A DNA stretch of 56,647 bases from Porodaedalea pini (GCA_002794775.1 NBAY01000141.1:1-56647); one strand, 5' to 3'. Positions 23,261-35,362 are shown, numbered from the stretch's first letter. Notes: generated from the sequence alone by a model not told the origin. Translations and numbers: made by a program.

Positions 23261-24226
23261 GAGGGTGTTTTTGTGGTGAATGTATTCACATGCTAACCCC
23301 TAATCTGCATATACTGCTGACCATTATAGCATATCAACCTCTCTTCAGCAAAGCCATCTGCTCTTCTATCTAGACTGTCGGTGACAATGGTTATGCCTTG
23401 CTCTTGACCAAGAAGAGGCTGCCAGTTGTTGCTGTTCTGGATCTGAAAGGATATCTTTGAGTCTGTTTGCATGAACATACACTTGTGTATCTACTAGTAG
23501 TCCTGCATGGTGGATATGCTCATCTGGTATGCTGGTGAGATATCTGCAGCCATCTCTTCTTGAGATAGAGTAGTACTTATGAAGCAACATGTTGTTCCCA
23601 ACTTCTATACTTCAGATGTGCAGACAGTGCATAGTGCTATGGCATGCAGGTCAAAAATAAATCACCACTACAGTGTCAAATTAAGGCAGAGGGCCCCCAA
23701 ATAACCTAGGCTGTAGTAGATAGGATTGTCTATATAATGCAAGAAGTTTTGTATTTTTACCTGTCAAATTGGCAGAGCTGTATGAAATGGACTGTCCAAA
23801 CCCAGGTGAGAGCAGGTGTCCAAGGAACAGAAACATCCCCATTACACCATGTATAGTGCACAGAATGACACTAAACTTATGCACTGGATTGCCATACATG
23901 TAAACCTAATTTACAGGTGGAGAAAAAAAAATTACAGTATGAGAGAAAAGGGGTATGATTTTTACATATAGTGAGGATGAGGTGTTGAAACAGGGCTGGT
24001 CAACATTGTTTGACTTATTTTGACAAACAAATTCATCTAACCTTGGATATTTTTACAGATTTGGATTTGGATGAGCAAGTATGTTTTTTTTGAGTGCTTA
24101 ATGAATATATATCATGAGGAATTGACACAGTAAATCATCATTTACTTGAATTTCTGCAGTTATGCCGCAAGACACATCAAAACCACATGAATTCAATGTG
24201 TGACAATACTTCTGAAAAGGGCAGTA

Positions 24227-24243
24227 AATGTCTTGTTGCCCAT
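24227..24243 (+). pseudogene. Family copy 2, short exon 9 scrap between insertions
   Basis: AATGTCTTGTTGCCCAT matches the copy 1 stretch ending in ATTGCCCAT just before the codons for DIYYKKH. The last four bases, CCAT, are repeated at 25219-25222 as the solo LTR duplication. Confidence 0.65.
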
Positions 24244-25218
24244 TGTAGAGCCGTGCTGATCATCCCATCACTGCCAATCACTCCAGAAGCACTCAAGAAC
24301 AGATTCCAATGCATACCAATCAGTACCGGACTGAATCTGATCAGTCCAGTTTCAAATCAGAACCTCGTGATTGTGTCAGCAACATGTTCTGAGACCTCCG
24401 AAAGTATACCGGAATGTACCGGAGATCTTATCTAGATGATTAGGGATGTGGTCACATGGAGCATACAGCCAAGACACGTACCGGACTGCTGTCTGATGAT
24501 GGGAGCCACATACCAATTGGATGATCTGAGTTCTGGTGGAGCACCGGTATGGTCAGACGTGATGCAGATGTTTTTCCTCATTTTGAATTATGTTTTTCCT
24601 ATGTTCTTCTAATTTCTATGCTCTCTATGCACGCCTCTATGACCTATGACTTTTCCTTTTGACATCTCTATGTTTCAACTGATATGCACATTATGCCTGT
24701 ATGGAAATTATTAGTTGTAGATAGATCTTTGGACTTAGTATAAATATGCACCCCTTGTCGTAGGTAGAGGACAAGTCAGTTCTACCAAAGAGTCTCCCTC
24801 AGAACAGGGTAACTTGAGTACGATTCGTCTTAGTTCTCATAAACCTCATAGTCGTTCCATCTTCATCTTAGTATCTCGTCTCTAGAAACCATATCTCGTC
24901 CCATACCCCATAACTCGAACCTTGTCATCCATAGTAATTGCATCATACCGGTGTTGATTACCCATGCATACCAACTCTGTACCAGCCAAGAGCAGACTAG
25001 ACAGGGGTTTCTGACCTTAGTTCTTGATATTGACACATACCGGCGCATATCGAAGCATACTGGCGTGTACCGAAGCATACTGGCACGTACCGAAGCATAC
25101 CGACGCATACCAGCACATCAAGTGATCTTACCACAGTCTACCCCTAACCTCCCAAGAGCACGCGATCATGTCCCCAAAAAGACTGCTGACCCCAGACACC
25201 CCTAAGTCAGGATCTACA
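24244..25218 (+). mobile_element. Solo LTR-B copy 2 (975 bp)
   Basis: It starts TGTAGAGCC and ends GGATCTACA, flanked by CCAT on both sides (24240-24243 and 25219-25222). A TATAAATATGCA-like box lies at about 24739-24750. Near the 3' end (25030-25105) ~10-bp repeats of the form GCATACCGAC are tandemly arranged. Removal joins two parts of copy 2 exactly. The open stretches in it are not coding. Confidence 0.8.
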
Positions 25219-25464
25219 CCATGACATCTATTTCAAGAAGCACTCAAATGTGATAAATCCCCAATTGTGAAAGATATTCCAAGATGGGCCCAGCAGTCTT
25301 CTGAGTCTGATGGCCACCTTGATGTGATATTGATATAGTGTGGAACACAGTTGATGACTCAGCTTTGGTTACATCGATACTCTGCACTGTTTCCTTTGTT
25401 GTAGTAGCTTTGTTGTCTGCACAGTCTTCCTCAGTCTTGCAAAGCAGGGAGTTCATTGACTCTT
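25219..25464 (+). pseudogene. Family copy 2, 3' end of exon 9 and flank
   Basis: It reads HDIYFKKHSN.. then IVKDIPRWAQQSSESDGHLD with the stop region near 25330, equivalent to the C terminus of copy 1. The flank to 25464 also matches the copy 1 3' flank. So 3693 and this point belong to one gene copy. Confidence 0.8.
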
Positions 25465-25913
25465 TACTGCCCTTTTCAGGAGTATTGTCACATGTGATTT
25501 CACTGATTTTTGTGTCATGAGAGCCTCAAAACACAAACATTTTCATATCTCAACCAAAAGTTGACCTTTTTGCATCATCTAAGTTGCTAAATTCATTTTT
25601 TAATCTCATCTTTCATATTTCAATAAGAGTGATAAGAAATAGTCAAAATTTGAGTAAAAAAACAGCAAAAATGCTGTTTTCAAACCTATTTCCCTTGTTC
25701 ATTTTTTCCTGCACTCAGATTTCACTGTACAGTGCTTCAGACCAGCCCAGAATTCTAGTATTAGTCTATTATGAACTTACAGACTGATTTTGAGATGTAT
25801 TGTGAGGCAGATGTGCTGAATTAGTGCATGCCTAAAATACACAAATCTCCTCTGTTTCTGCAAGCCCCCTAGCCTCCAGGAAAAATTCTTCTCAGCTAAT
25901 TTCATGCATGTAA
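25465..25913 (+). repeat. Element B left terminal inverted repeat
   Basis: It pairs with 35363-35807 along its length, with few mismatches. It includes an AAAAAACAGCAAAAATGCTGTTTT local hairpin. Confidence 0.85.
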
Positions 25914-25918
25914 ATTCA

Positions 25919-26096
25919 TTCAAAGTGTATTGGAAGAGATTTGAGCAGCATCCATGGATACAGGCTTGCTTCACAAATCAGGGATATGTTCACAAGAATA
26001 GTGCATACAGTCAGAATCTGGTACTCAATTCAGCTCACTGGTTAATGCAGGAGCCCTGGATGCTGCTCAAATCTCTTCCAATACACTTTGAATATA
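25919..26096. repeat. Internal hairpin of element B
   Basis: About 33 bp at 25919-25952 (starting CAAAGTGTATTGGAAGAG) are repeated inverted at 26057-26092, with a ~105-bp loop. It lies between the left arm and the Gypsy-2 insertion site. Confidence 0.75.
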
Positions 26097-26101
26097 TTTA
26101 C
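26097..26101. repeat. Target-site duplication of Gypsy-2, left copy
   Basis: TTTAC here and at 35358-35362. Confidence 0.85.
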
Positions 26102-26570
26102 TGTTAGGACTCAAACTTTTCCCTTTCTTTTATTTTTCCCTTTTACCATTTTCTTTCTTTTAATCACTCCCTTTTCATTATATTTAATCATCTTCCCTAA
26201 TCCTTTCCCATGCTTATGTCATCTATGACCCTTCCTACACACATTCCACCTGACCTTTATTCATTCCATTCTGCTCTCTTTATGTAATCATAGACAATTG
26301 GGCAACCAGTTCTCATGAGATGATCACTGTATATAAGGAAGAGGAATTGCATCTGAACACCTGTTCTGCTTTTCCTCTTACCTCCACAATGACCTAGGTG
26401 AGACCATGTCCCCCTCCTGTATTAGAGTACATTGTATTAATCCTCTTACCTCTGCAATGACCTAGTTTGAGTACAGTGTGTCCCGAGTCCCCACTCAAAT
26501 ATAGCATGTCCCAGACGACAGTCAGCCGAGGCCTGCCCAGTTTGAGCGTCACCCAAACTCCTGCCTAACA
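26102..26570 (+). repeat. Gypsy-2 5' LTR (469 bp)
   Basis: It begins TGTTAGGACTC and ends CCTAACA, and is nearly identical to 34889-35357. Confidence 0.9.
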
Positions 26571-26779
26571 TAAAAGCAGAACCCCACCCAGGCTCATCCT
26601 CAGCATACATTGTCGCTGTCGACTTGCCTTCACTCAGTCTAGAGGAGTGCCCCCCTCGATGGACTTGATGTGTAAACCCCCTGAATGACAACCCTCAACC
26701 CTGCCTAGACATTTTCAGATGTTTGTGTATTATATAACACCCCCAACCAACTTTTCCTGACCCTGGCTCTCCGCCTTAG

Positions 26780-28380
26780 CCTCTGGTGGAGAACACACCT
26801 AACATGGACATGGGTAACCAGACGAGTACAGATGTCATCAATGCTATCATTTGTAATCTCATTCAGCTCCTTCTGCCTTGTCATCAACTTCACCGATGAA
26901 CCCATTCAATGTTGGCATAATCCCGCTTTGAATGAACAACTGATCCTGGTTCCCCCACCATCTTAGCCAAGATAGATCTCACAGAGGAACAGTATCAGGA
27001 CCTACCTTCAACAAGCCAGTTCAATGAAGAATGACACACATACATCGTAACCTCAAGGGAAGGCGCCACCTACAAGCTCTGGTGGAGTGATATCCAAAAG
27101 GTGTGGTATTCAACAGAGCCAGATAGTGCAACCAGATTCAGGTGGCACCTGGCAACCCCATTGTCACCCATAGTATCAATGACATCTGTTGGTCTTCCTC
27201 TAACACCAGGACCATACCACGAAACCCATAGAGACTCGTCGCTGTCTACCCCCCCTGAACCTTTGATGCCCACACCCATGCCCACAATGTCAACAAGCTT
27301 CAGCCAACAACAGCTAGAACAAATCGCAGTGATTGTCACAGGTGCCTTCACTCATCATGCGGCAAACACCCCAGCTAGTCAAGGTGCTGCCCTGACCCCC
27401 ATTATTGACATCACCCAGCCATGCGAATTCACTGGCAGTGATGACTACCTTGACTTCAAGTATGAAGTCCTCCTTTTCATCTCAGCAAACCTGAGCAGGT
27501 ACCCAATGTCAGTGAGTAAGATCTACCTTACACTCTTGTACCTGAAAGGAGGCAATGTGTCGACGTGGGTGCAAAACTATGTTGAGGAGTTCACAAAGAA
27601 TGGCACAGTAAATCTGACAGAGACTTGGACAAAGTTCCAAGAGCATCTGGATGCATTGTTTGATGATCTAAACTGCAAGGCGAAGGCACTGGCAAAGATG
27701 TGCACGCTCATGCAGAAGGACCTCACTGCCGACAAGTTCTTCCAGAAGTTTGATGTCCTGTGCACAAAGGCAGGGATGACAGACATGGCCCACAACTTCG
27801 ATGTCTGTACCCAGCTGCAGCAGGCCCTGAATCTTGAAGTGGTCTGAGGGGTCCTATGGTTGATGCCAGTCCCAACAACATATGAAACATGGAAGAAAAA
27901 GGCAGTGGAGATTGATCATATCAAGCAACAAGTACGTGATATCCAGAAAGAGCACTTCAACTGCCCTCAGCTGCCCTTTCCTCCATGTCAACAAGCAGTG
28001 CAACAGCCCCCTGCCTGGCAACAGGCCAACACTCCCCATGTCGACAAATGCAATGCAACCAGTGTGACCTTTGGCAGTGCTGGCCAACCAATGGACGTCT
28101 CAATGAACAAGGTGCAACAATGAGGAGTGTGCTGGCTCTGTAAACAGCCAGGCCACTACCGGGTTCAGTGCCCTCAGGGCAGGCCGATCATACAGTGAAT
28201 ACTGCAGATGATAGATCTGTCAAAGCTTCACCTTTTTGCAGACGAGCTCACTGCGATGAAGGAATCAGCATTTGAGGAAGTCGTGGACACTTGAAAGTTG
28301 ACAGTGGAGGACTATGTAGAAGAAGGCAATGACAAAGAGGTCATCAATTTGCAGGGTTTTATGAGTGGTCAGGCATAGCC
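26780..28380 (+). pseudogene. Gypsy-2 Gag with CCHC zinc knuckle
   Basis: The longest open part is 27101-27847: Pro/Thr-rich, then SKIYLTLLYLKGGNVSTWVQ and KFQEHLDALF as in Gypsy-1. A TGA follows EVV, and coding resumes to QPMDVSMNKVQQ, a TGA, then CWLCKQPGHYRVQC (CX2CX4HX4C) at ~28130-28170. The acidic tail ends at a stop near 28378. The start codon is uncertain. Confidence 0.8.
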
Positions 28381-28603
28381 ACTGGGATGACTGACCAAGA
28401 AGTTCAAGGGGTTTTAAGTTCGGACTCGCTAAAATATAATCAACCGCCTGTACAATACATAGATGCAAATAGTGTTGATGGCTTTTCTGATTACAAAACT
28501 CTGACTGGTGTGAATGAATATGATGAGAATGAGAAGTTATTCATGAGGGGAACTGGCAGACACCAGCTGGGCCTCCTCTTGACCATCAATCACAGGGTGG
28601 CAG

Positions 28604-30056
28604 TGTAGTGCTCAATTCACGCTTAGGCGTCAGCCGTCCCAGCATACCACCCACTTTATTTATTATTATATACAGATACAAACCCCATAAACATGGTCAA
28701 GCACTTCGTTTCATCACTATATATCTTACACTTCGCATTTCACGCGCTCAAATGGTCGCACTCATCCATTTGAGTGTCAATATACCTTTGAAGTTCTCAT
28801 ATTATCCCTTAGTAACCTCATAAATACATTCAAATGCTTTCATACACCCATTCTGACACTCATACCACTTCCTATTCACACTCAAACGCTTCATTTCCTT
28901 TATATTCATCCCATATCCCACTATATATGCGCTCGAGGACTCTATCCACTTCATATTCACTTGTTCGAACATTTGTAGCACAGCCAGATCACACGGTTGG
29001 GCTCAGGGAATGCATTGGGTTCCAGCCTGGGTTGCCCGAATGGTCCTCAGGCCATCGACATTCAATGTATCATGCTCGAATGGCCAGATTCCATTGTTCA
29101 CCACATTCTCCATGCGGCTCAAGCATTATTTATCATCATCTATCACTCCCATGATGTGCATTCGTCACCATCACACCCTTGGGGATGTTTGGGGATGTTC
29201 AAACAGAGTTGTTTGGAGCACACATGATAAGTTTCTTGGTTTCATTGGTCTTCTCGTTGATGTCGAACCATTATTCCCCTTCGAGTTTGTGATTTATCAT
29301 GTCCTTGAGTCATTCCATCCCTAACATATGACTATTCTGACTTGAGCACGCACTGCACACACTTTCCTACCTCTGTATGTACGTTCAACTTTGGTACCGA
29401 GCTCGTTTCACCCACAGTATAAATAGTGCACACCTTTGTACTCATTCTGCAGAGGGAATACAGCCCCCAGTTCACTCCACAGTACACATTTCAAGTCTCA
29501 TAAGCCCTTTGCACCTTCAGATCGCCTCTGCTCAGCTCTACCAAACTTCCCCAACCGCTCAAATAGCACATTCAACTCATCACATATGCTTGAAATCAGA
29601 ATTCCAAGGCTTTGAGCACCAGACACACCCAACAGGGTATTGTACCAGCATATCCCCATCACCCCACACGTTTGTGACCTACTAAGAAGCCGTTTGAGCA
29701 TATTGGAGTACGGATGAAGGCTCTCAAGCATGTTCTCGAGCACATTTGAATGCTCAACAAGCGCCAACCGGAGATTCAAATCATCTGAGGCAGTTTAATA
29801 CAGCCCCGCACCTACCTCAACTTCAGATTTCAACCATTCAAGTCACAGGGTCTGCATTAGGAGCTTGATTCTAACAAATTCGAGCACTTTGGCGAAGCCT
29901 CTGGACCAGTAGAGCTACCATTTTGAATGTTCGATCACTCCATTTCTATTTGGTTGTCCTTCCTCGACTATCGAGCCACCGCAGTCTCCCTTGGGAAGAA
30001 TATAGATTCGCCCTCGAGTCGACCGTTCGGTCCACAAAAGAGTCTGCATTGAAATA
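28604..30056 (+). mobile_element. LTR-C copy 1 (1453 bp) inserted upstream of the Gypsy-2 protease
   Basis: It starts TGTAGTGCTCAATTC and ends GCATTGAAATA, flanked by GCAG (28600-28603 and 30057-30060). Removing it and one GCAG gives ..HRVAGEVKEVDAH.., exactly co-linear with Gypsy-1 (HSVVGEMREVDAH). It has a TATAAATAGTGCA box near 29417 and a strong match to 33135-34587. Open frames inside are not conserved between copies. Confidence 0.8.
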
Positions 30057-30560
30057 GCAGGTGAGGTGAAAGAAGTGGATGCACACACGCTCATGGATTC
30101 GGGGTGTACTGGGTCGTGCATTGATGCAGGCTTCGTAGAATGATACAGATTGGAGATGAAACACTACATTTGACCCCTTGCGGTACTTAATGCTGATGGA
30201 ACACACAATGAGGCTGGCCTGATCAAGAAATATGTCAACATTGAATTGATCATTGGACATCACAAGGAAAGGATTGTGCTTGTGGTGACATTGCTCGCAT
30301 CATCAAACATCTTCCTTGGCTATGACTGGCTTCAATGTCACAACTTGGAAGTTGACTGGAAGTCAGGATTGATTGAATTCACCCATTGTCCAACCAAATG
30401 CACAGTGAAGGAAGGTGGAGTGGAAGAGATGAGGAGGGTATGAGAAGTGCAAATGGACAAGGTGTCCTGGCCTGCATATCTCAACAACTATGCTGACGTC
30501 TTCTCAGAGAAAGGATTTGAGAAGCTACCAGAACATCGACCCTGAGACCACATTATCAAC
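30057..30560 (+). pseudogene. Gypsy-2 aspartic protease region
   Basis: DAHTLMDSGCTGSCIDAGFV has the DSG motif. It is followed by LAVLNADGTHNEAGLIKKYV and NIFLGYDWLQCHNLEVDW. Stops occur near 30141 and 30441. Confidence 0.8.
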
Positions 30561-31310
30561 TTGAAGCCTGACTTCAAACCCAGTGACTGCAAGATCTACC
30601 CATTGACACTGATGGAACAGCAGTCATTGAAGGACTTCCTCAAGGAAAATCTGAAGTCAGGCTGCATATGAAAGTTGATCTCACTGATGGCATCACCCTT
30701 CTTCTTCATCAAGAAGGCCGACAAGTCTCTATGCCTGATTCAGGATTACCAGAAGCTTAACGAGGGTATGATCAAGAATAAGTATCCTCTTCCCCTCATT
30801 GACAAACTTGTTGACAAGGTCAAGAAGACGAAGTTCATCACCAAGCTTGACCTTCACTGGGGGTACTACAACATCTGGATCTGCAAAGGCAATGAGTGGA
30901 AGGCAGCATTCCGCATGAACATGGGTCTTTTTAAACCAACAGTGATGTTTTTCAGTCTTTGCAACGCACCAGCGATGTTCCAGACATTTGTCAACCACAT
31001 CTTCAAGGACTTGATATATGCCAACTTGATCATTGTCTACCTTGATGACATCCTAATCCTCTCAGAAACCATTGAGGAACACATCAAAACATTGAGACAT
31101 GTACTTCAAATCCTTCAGGAGAATGGACTCTATCTGAAACTGGAGAAATGCAAATTCGATGTCAAGGTCATGAAGTACCTTGGCCACATCATTGGCAATG
31201 GTGAACTAAAAGCTGACCCTGCAAAGACAGCAGCGATTGCTAGCTGGCCTGCCCCACAAAACCTCAAGGAACTTCAAAAGTTCCTTGGCATGGGCAACTG
31301 GCTTTGATGG
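30561..31310 (+). pseudogene. Gypsy-2 reverse transcriptase
   Basis: Open 30675-31307: FFFIKKADKSLCLIQDYQKL, TKLDLHWGYYNIWI, VNHIFKDL and an intact YLDDILIL catalytic box, ending KELQKFLGMGNWL at a TGA. The upstream part ([18 protein letters not shown]) is in frame across one TGA at ~30669. Confidence 0.85.
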
Positions 31311-31800
31311 TTCATCAAGGATTACAGCAAGGTGGTCCAACCATTGATGTCACTGACCAGAAAATTGGGCTGAAAGTGGAAGGAAGAGCAGCAGGCAGCA
31401 TTTGAGGAGTTGAAGCGCCAGCTAAGCTCACCTCCCGTTCTCACAATTGCAAATGACAAGGGCCCTTTTCACATTGAGGTGGACTCATCAAACTTCATGC
31501 TTGGAGGGGTGTTGTTGCAGAAGCAGGAAGGGAAGTGGAGGGTGATCGCCTACAGGTCAGAGGCACTACTACCAGCAGAACGAAACTACAAGATCTACGA
31601 CAAAGAGATGCTCACGATTGTTTCAGTGCTCAAGGAGTGGTGACAATACCTCCTTGATGCCCACCACAAGATTGAGATCTGGTCTGACCATGCCAACCTC
31701 ACATATTTCAGGTCAGCACAGAAGCTGAGCTATTGCCAAGCTTGCTGGTGAACAGAACTCGAGGAATTTGACTTCCACCTTGAACACAAGTCGGGGAAGA
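31311..31800 (+). pseudogene. Gypsy-2 RNase H
   Basis: FHIEVDSSNFMLGGVLLQKQ (Asp of the first catalytic motif), then YDKEMLTIVSVLKEW, a TGA, and [16 protein letters not shown]. This uninterrupted copy shows where the solo LTR entered Gypsy-1. Confidence 0.8.
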
Positions 31801-33134
31801 CAATGGGCAAGGTGGACCTGCTGTCACACAAGGTGGGCTACAACAAAGGCAAGAATGACAACAACAGTATCATGTTCATCAAGGAGAAGTGGTTGAATTG
31901 TGGAGTGGTGAGAACATTACGTGATGAGGTGTTGGACAGAGTGGGTGAAGTGCAGAGGGTGCAGGATGAGTCAGAGAGGCTGACAGGACTAACAGAGGTT
32001 GAAGGGCTATGGCAGATGAAGGAAAAGGTGTACATTCCATCAACAATGAAGGAATTGGTGCTGTAGGAATGCCATGACTCAGTCCTGGCTGGAAACCCAG
32101 GAGCATCAAAAACAGTGAAGCTTGTGCATCACAACTTTTGGTGGGCCTCAATGTTCTCAGACACAAGATTATACGTCCGGGGTTGCGATTGCTGCCAACA
32201 GACAAAGGCACTGAGAAAGTCGAGGTCAAGACCACTCTACCCAAACATGGTCCCTGAAGGTCCTTAGGAGATTGTCATGGTTGATCTCATTGGAGAACTT
32301 CCAGATTTGAAGGGACACAATGCCATCTGTGTCTTTATGAACAGATTCTCAAAGCAGATGCACATGATTCTGACAATGAAAAAACTTATGGCAGAAGGCA
32401 TGGTGCAACTACATCAGGATCATGTCTTTCATCTGCATGGTCTACCCAAGAAGATCATCCATGACCATGGCATGCAGTTCAATGCCTTGATGGTAAAAGA
32501 GTTATACAAACTCCTACACATTGAGGGTAATCCATCAATGGCATACCACCCGCAGATGGACAGTCAAATGGAACATGTCAACCAAGAGCTTGAACAGTAC
32601 CTTCAACTCTTTGTTGACCATCAGCAATTGGACTGGAAGGACTGGCTCCCCCTTGCAGAGTTTGCATACAATAATTGTGAACACTTGGTGACAAAGATGT
32701 CCCCTTTTATGCAAACACAGGACATCACCCTTTGAGCTTTGACTCAGTATGAACCTCTTCTGCAAACATGTCAGTGGAAGAATTTGCAAAGCACATAAAG
32801 GAGACTCATCATGTCATGAAAGACAACCTGGTCAAGGCAGTGGAGGATATGAAGCACTACCATGACTGGACAGAAGGGGCATCGGTAGAATACCAGACTA
32901 GTGACAAAGTCTTCCTCAATGATTGAAACATCAGCACAGACTTGCTGACAAAGAAATTAGCTGACAAATGGTATGGTCTATTTGAAATCATTGACAAGGT
33001 CAGAGCGAGCACATACAAGCTCAAGCTCTCAAAACAATGGAAGAAGGTCCACCCAGTCTTCAACAAGTCTCTGCTAAAACCTGCTATTGAACTGTCCTTC
33101 GAGAGTCAGAAACAGCCACCGCTGCCGCCACTCG
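31801..33134 (+). pseudogene. Gypsy-2 integrase
   Basis: HHCC zinc module: ECHDSVLAGNPGASKTVKL (the second His is Asn here) and GCDCCQQTKALRKS. The core is MVDLIGELPDLKG, then IIHDHGMQFNALMVKELYKL (second Asp) and MAYHPQMDSQMEHVNQELEQ (Glu as in the D,D-35-E family). It is open 32277-32735, then a stop. The C-terminal GPY/F-like part (ADKWYGLFEIIDKVRASTYK) runs to 33134 where LTR-C interrupts. Confidence 0.85.
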
Positions 33135-34587
33135 TGTAGCGCTTGATTCGTGCTTAGGCGTCAGCTGTCCCAGCATACCACCCACTTTATTTATTACTAT
33201 ATACAGATACAAACCCCATAAACATGGTCAAGCACTTCATTTCATCACCATCTATCTTACACTTCACATTTCATGTGCTCAAATGGTCACACTCGCCCAT
33301 TCGAGCATCAATATACCTTCGAAGTTCTCATATTATCCCTTAGTAACCTCATAAATATGTTCAAACACTTTCATACACCCACTCTAACACTCATACCACT
33401 TCCTATTCACACTCAAATGCTTTGTTTCCTTTATATTCATCCCATATCCCACTATATACACGCTTGAGGACTCTATCCACTTCATATTCACTCGTTTGAA
33501 CATTTGTGGCACAGCCAGATCACGCAGTTGGGCTCAGGGAACGCATTGGGTCACAGCAAGGGTCGCTTGAACAGTCCTCGGGCTGCCAACATTCAATGTA
33601 TCACACTCGAACGACTGGATTCTGTCGTTCACCGCATTCTCCATGCAGCTCGAGCGTTATTTATCATCATCTATCACTCCCATGATGTGCATTCGTTGCC
33701 ATCACGCCCTTGGGGGCATTCGGGGATGTTCGAATGGAGTTGTTCAGAGCACACATGATAAGTTTCTTGGTTTCATTGGTCTTCTCCTTGATGTCGAACC
33801 ATTATTCCCCTTTGAGTTCGTGATATATCATGTTCTTGAGTCATTCCATCCCTAACATATGACTATTCTGACTCGAACACACACTGCATGCAATCCTCTA
33901 CCTCCGTATGTACACTCGACGTCGGTACTGAGCTCGTTTCAACTAGAGTATAAATAGTGCACACCTTTGTACTGATTCTAGACAGGGAATACAGCCCCCA
34001 GTTCACTCCTCAGTACACATTTCAAGTCTGATCAGTCGTTATCATCTTCAGTTCATCCCTGCTCTGCTTTAACAAGCTTGGCCAAGCGCTTGAATAGCGC
34101 GTTTGGTTCACCACATACGCTTGAAACCAATATTCCAAGTCTTCAAGTGCCCGACAAACCCAACAGGGTATCATACCTGCATACTTCTGTCACACCGCAT
34201 GTTCGCTGCCTACTAAGAAGGTGCTCGATCGTGTTGGGATATGTTCGGACACCTTCGAGTACCGTTTCGAGTGCGTTCGAGCGCTCAACGAGCGCCAACC
34301 AGGGATCTGAACTGTCTGGAACAGCCTGATACAGCCCTGCACCTACCTCGACTTCAGGTTTCAATTGCTATAGTTATAGGGTCTGCGTTGGGAGCTCGAT
34401 TCTGACAGAATCAAGCACTTTGGCAAAGCTTCTGAATCAGTAGAGCCATTGTCTCGAGCATTTGGTCACTCCGTTTCTATTTGGTTGTCCCTCCTCGACT
34501 ATTGAGTCACCGCAGTCTCCCTTGGGAAGAATATAGATTCACCCTTGAGTCGACCGTATGGTCCACAAAAGAGTCTGCATTGTGATA
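33135..34587 (+). mobile_element. LTR-C copy 2 (1453 bp) between integrase and chromodomain
   Basis: It starts TGTAGCGCTTGATTC and ends GCATTGTGATA, the same length as copy 1. The flanks CTCG and CCAG could be a diverged 4-bp duplication of CCGG; this is weak. Removal joins PPLPP to PDIVNNEEEYE as in Gypsy-1. Confidence 0.75.
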
Positions 34588-34785
34588 CCAGACATCGTCA
34601 ACAATGAAGAGGAATACGAGGTTGAGGAGGTTATAGACTTGCACCTGCACCAAGGAAAACTACAATACCTCATCAAGTGGGTCAGATACAACAAACTGAC
34701 CTGGCAGCCCAAGATGGACTTTGGCGAGAATGCAAAGGAGGCGATTGCTGAGTTCTATCAAAAGCACCCCAGAGCCCCTTGAAAA
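34588..34785 (+). pseudogene. Gypsy-2 chromodomain
   Basis: PDIVNNEEEYEVEEVIDLHL, GKLQYLIKWVRYNKLTWQP and NAKEAIAEFYQKHP form a readable chromodomain with aromatic-cage candidates (Y, W, W). Here the domain is cut off from Pol by LTR-C. Confidence 0.85.
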
Positions 34786-34888
34786 CTCAACATCCCTCAT
34801 CAACATCTCCATCCAATCTTTGTTGACACCGAGCCACACAATCATGATCATGGTCAGTCGGGACACCTGACCTTAAGAGGGGGAGTAA

Positions 34889-35357
34889 TGTTAGGACTCA
34901 AACTTTTCCCTTTCTTTTATTTTTCCCTTTTACCATTTTCTTTCTTTTAATCACTCCCTTTTCATTATATTTAATCATCTTCCCTAATCCTTTCCCATGC
35001 TTATGTCATCTATGACCCTTCCCACACATGTTCCACCTGACCTTTATTCATTCCATTCTGCTCTCTTTATGTAATCATAGATAATTAGGCAACCAGTTCT
35101 CATGAGATGATCACTGTATATAAGGAAGAGGAATTGCATCTGAACACCTGTTCTGCTTTTCCTCTTACCTCTGCAATGACCTAGGTGAGACCGTGTCCCC
35201 CTCCTGTATTAGAGTACATTGTATTAATCCTCTTACCTCCACAATGATCTAGTTTGAGTACAGTGTGTCCCGAGTCCCCACTTGAGTATAGCACGTCCCA
35301 GACGACAGTCAGCCAAGGCCTGCCCAGTTTGAGTGTCACCCAAACTCCCGCCTAACA
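34889..35357 (+). repeat. Gypsy-2 3' LTR (469 bp)
   Basis: Matches 26102-26570 with few differences. It is preceded by the purine tract at 34875-34886 and followed by TTTAC. Confidence 0.9.
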
Positions 35358-35362
35358 TTTAC

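Larger units (their letters stand above)
7915..24226. mobile_element. Element A: large Tc1/mariner-type TIR transposon with 2.2-kb inverted arms
   Basis: The ends are exact inverted copies: TACTGCCCTTTTCAGAAGTA at 7915 and its reverse complement ending at 24226, with TA at both edges as in Tc1/mariner-like elements. The inverted similarity runs inward for ~2.2 kb on each side once later insertions are removed. Each arm has a DDE transposase relic. The ~4.25-kb centre (16863-21114) is single-copy and holds two divergent decayed genes. Nested insertions are Gypsy-1 in the left arm and a 0.9-kb unknown in the right arm. The flanking family gene joins up across it, which proves insertion. Confidence 0.8.
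21115..24226 (-). repeat. Element A right arm
   Basis: Reverse-complement copy of the left arm (7915-8452 joined to 15191-16862). It preserves the empty Gypsy-1 site near 23694. It is interrupted by a 904-bp insertion at 21245-22148. The arms match closely enough to be read through at almost every base outside insertions. Confidence 0.85.
26102..35357 (+). mobile_element. Gypsy-2: Ty3/Gypsy chromovirus with two nested LTR-C insertions
   Basis: 469-bp LTRs at both ends and a TTTAC duplication define it. The order is gag, [LTR-C], protease, RT, RNase H, integrase, [LTR-C], chromodomain. The polypurine tract AAGAGGGGGAG precedes the 3' LTR. It belongs to the same family as Gypsy-1 and keeps the integrase core that Gypsy-1 lost. 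Without the nested repeats it is ~6.3 kb. Scattered stops inactivate it. Confidence 0.9.

Noticed and set aside
28604..30056. The 1453-bp segment as a giant intron of Gypsy-2
   Set aside because: It lacks GT-AG ends at the joining points, occurs at two sites and in another gene in the opposite orientation, and has a TATA box and a 4-bp duplication. An insertion explains it better.
30057..34785. LTR-C repeats as the true LTRs of an element containing protease to integrase
   Set aside because: Gag and chromodomain outside them are continuous with Pol in Gypsy-1, and better-defined 469-bp LTRs with a TTTAC duplication enclose everything.
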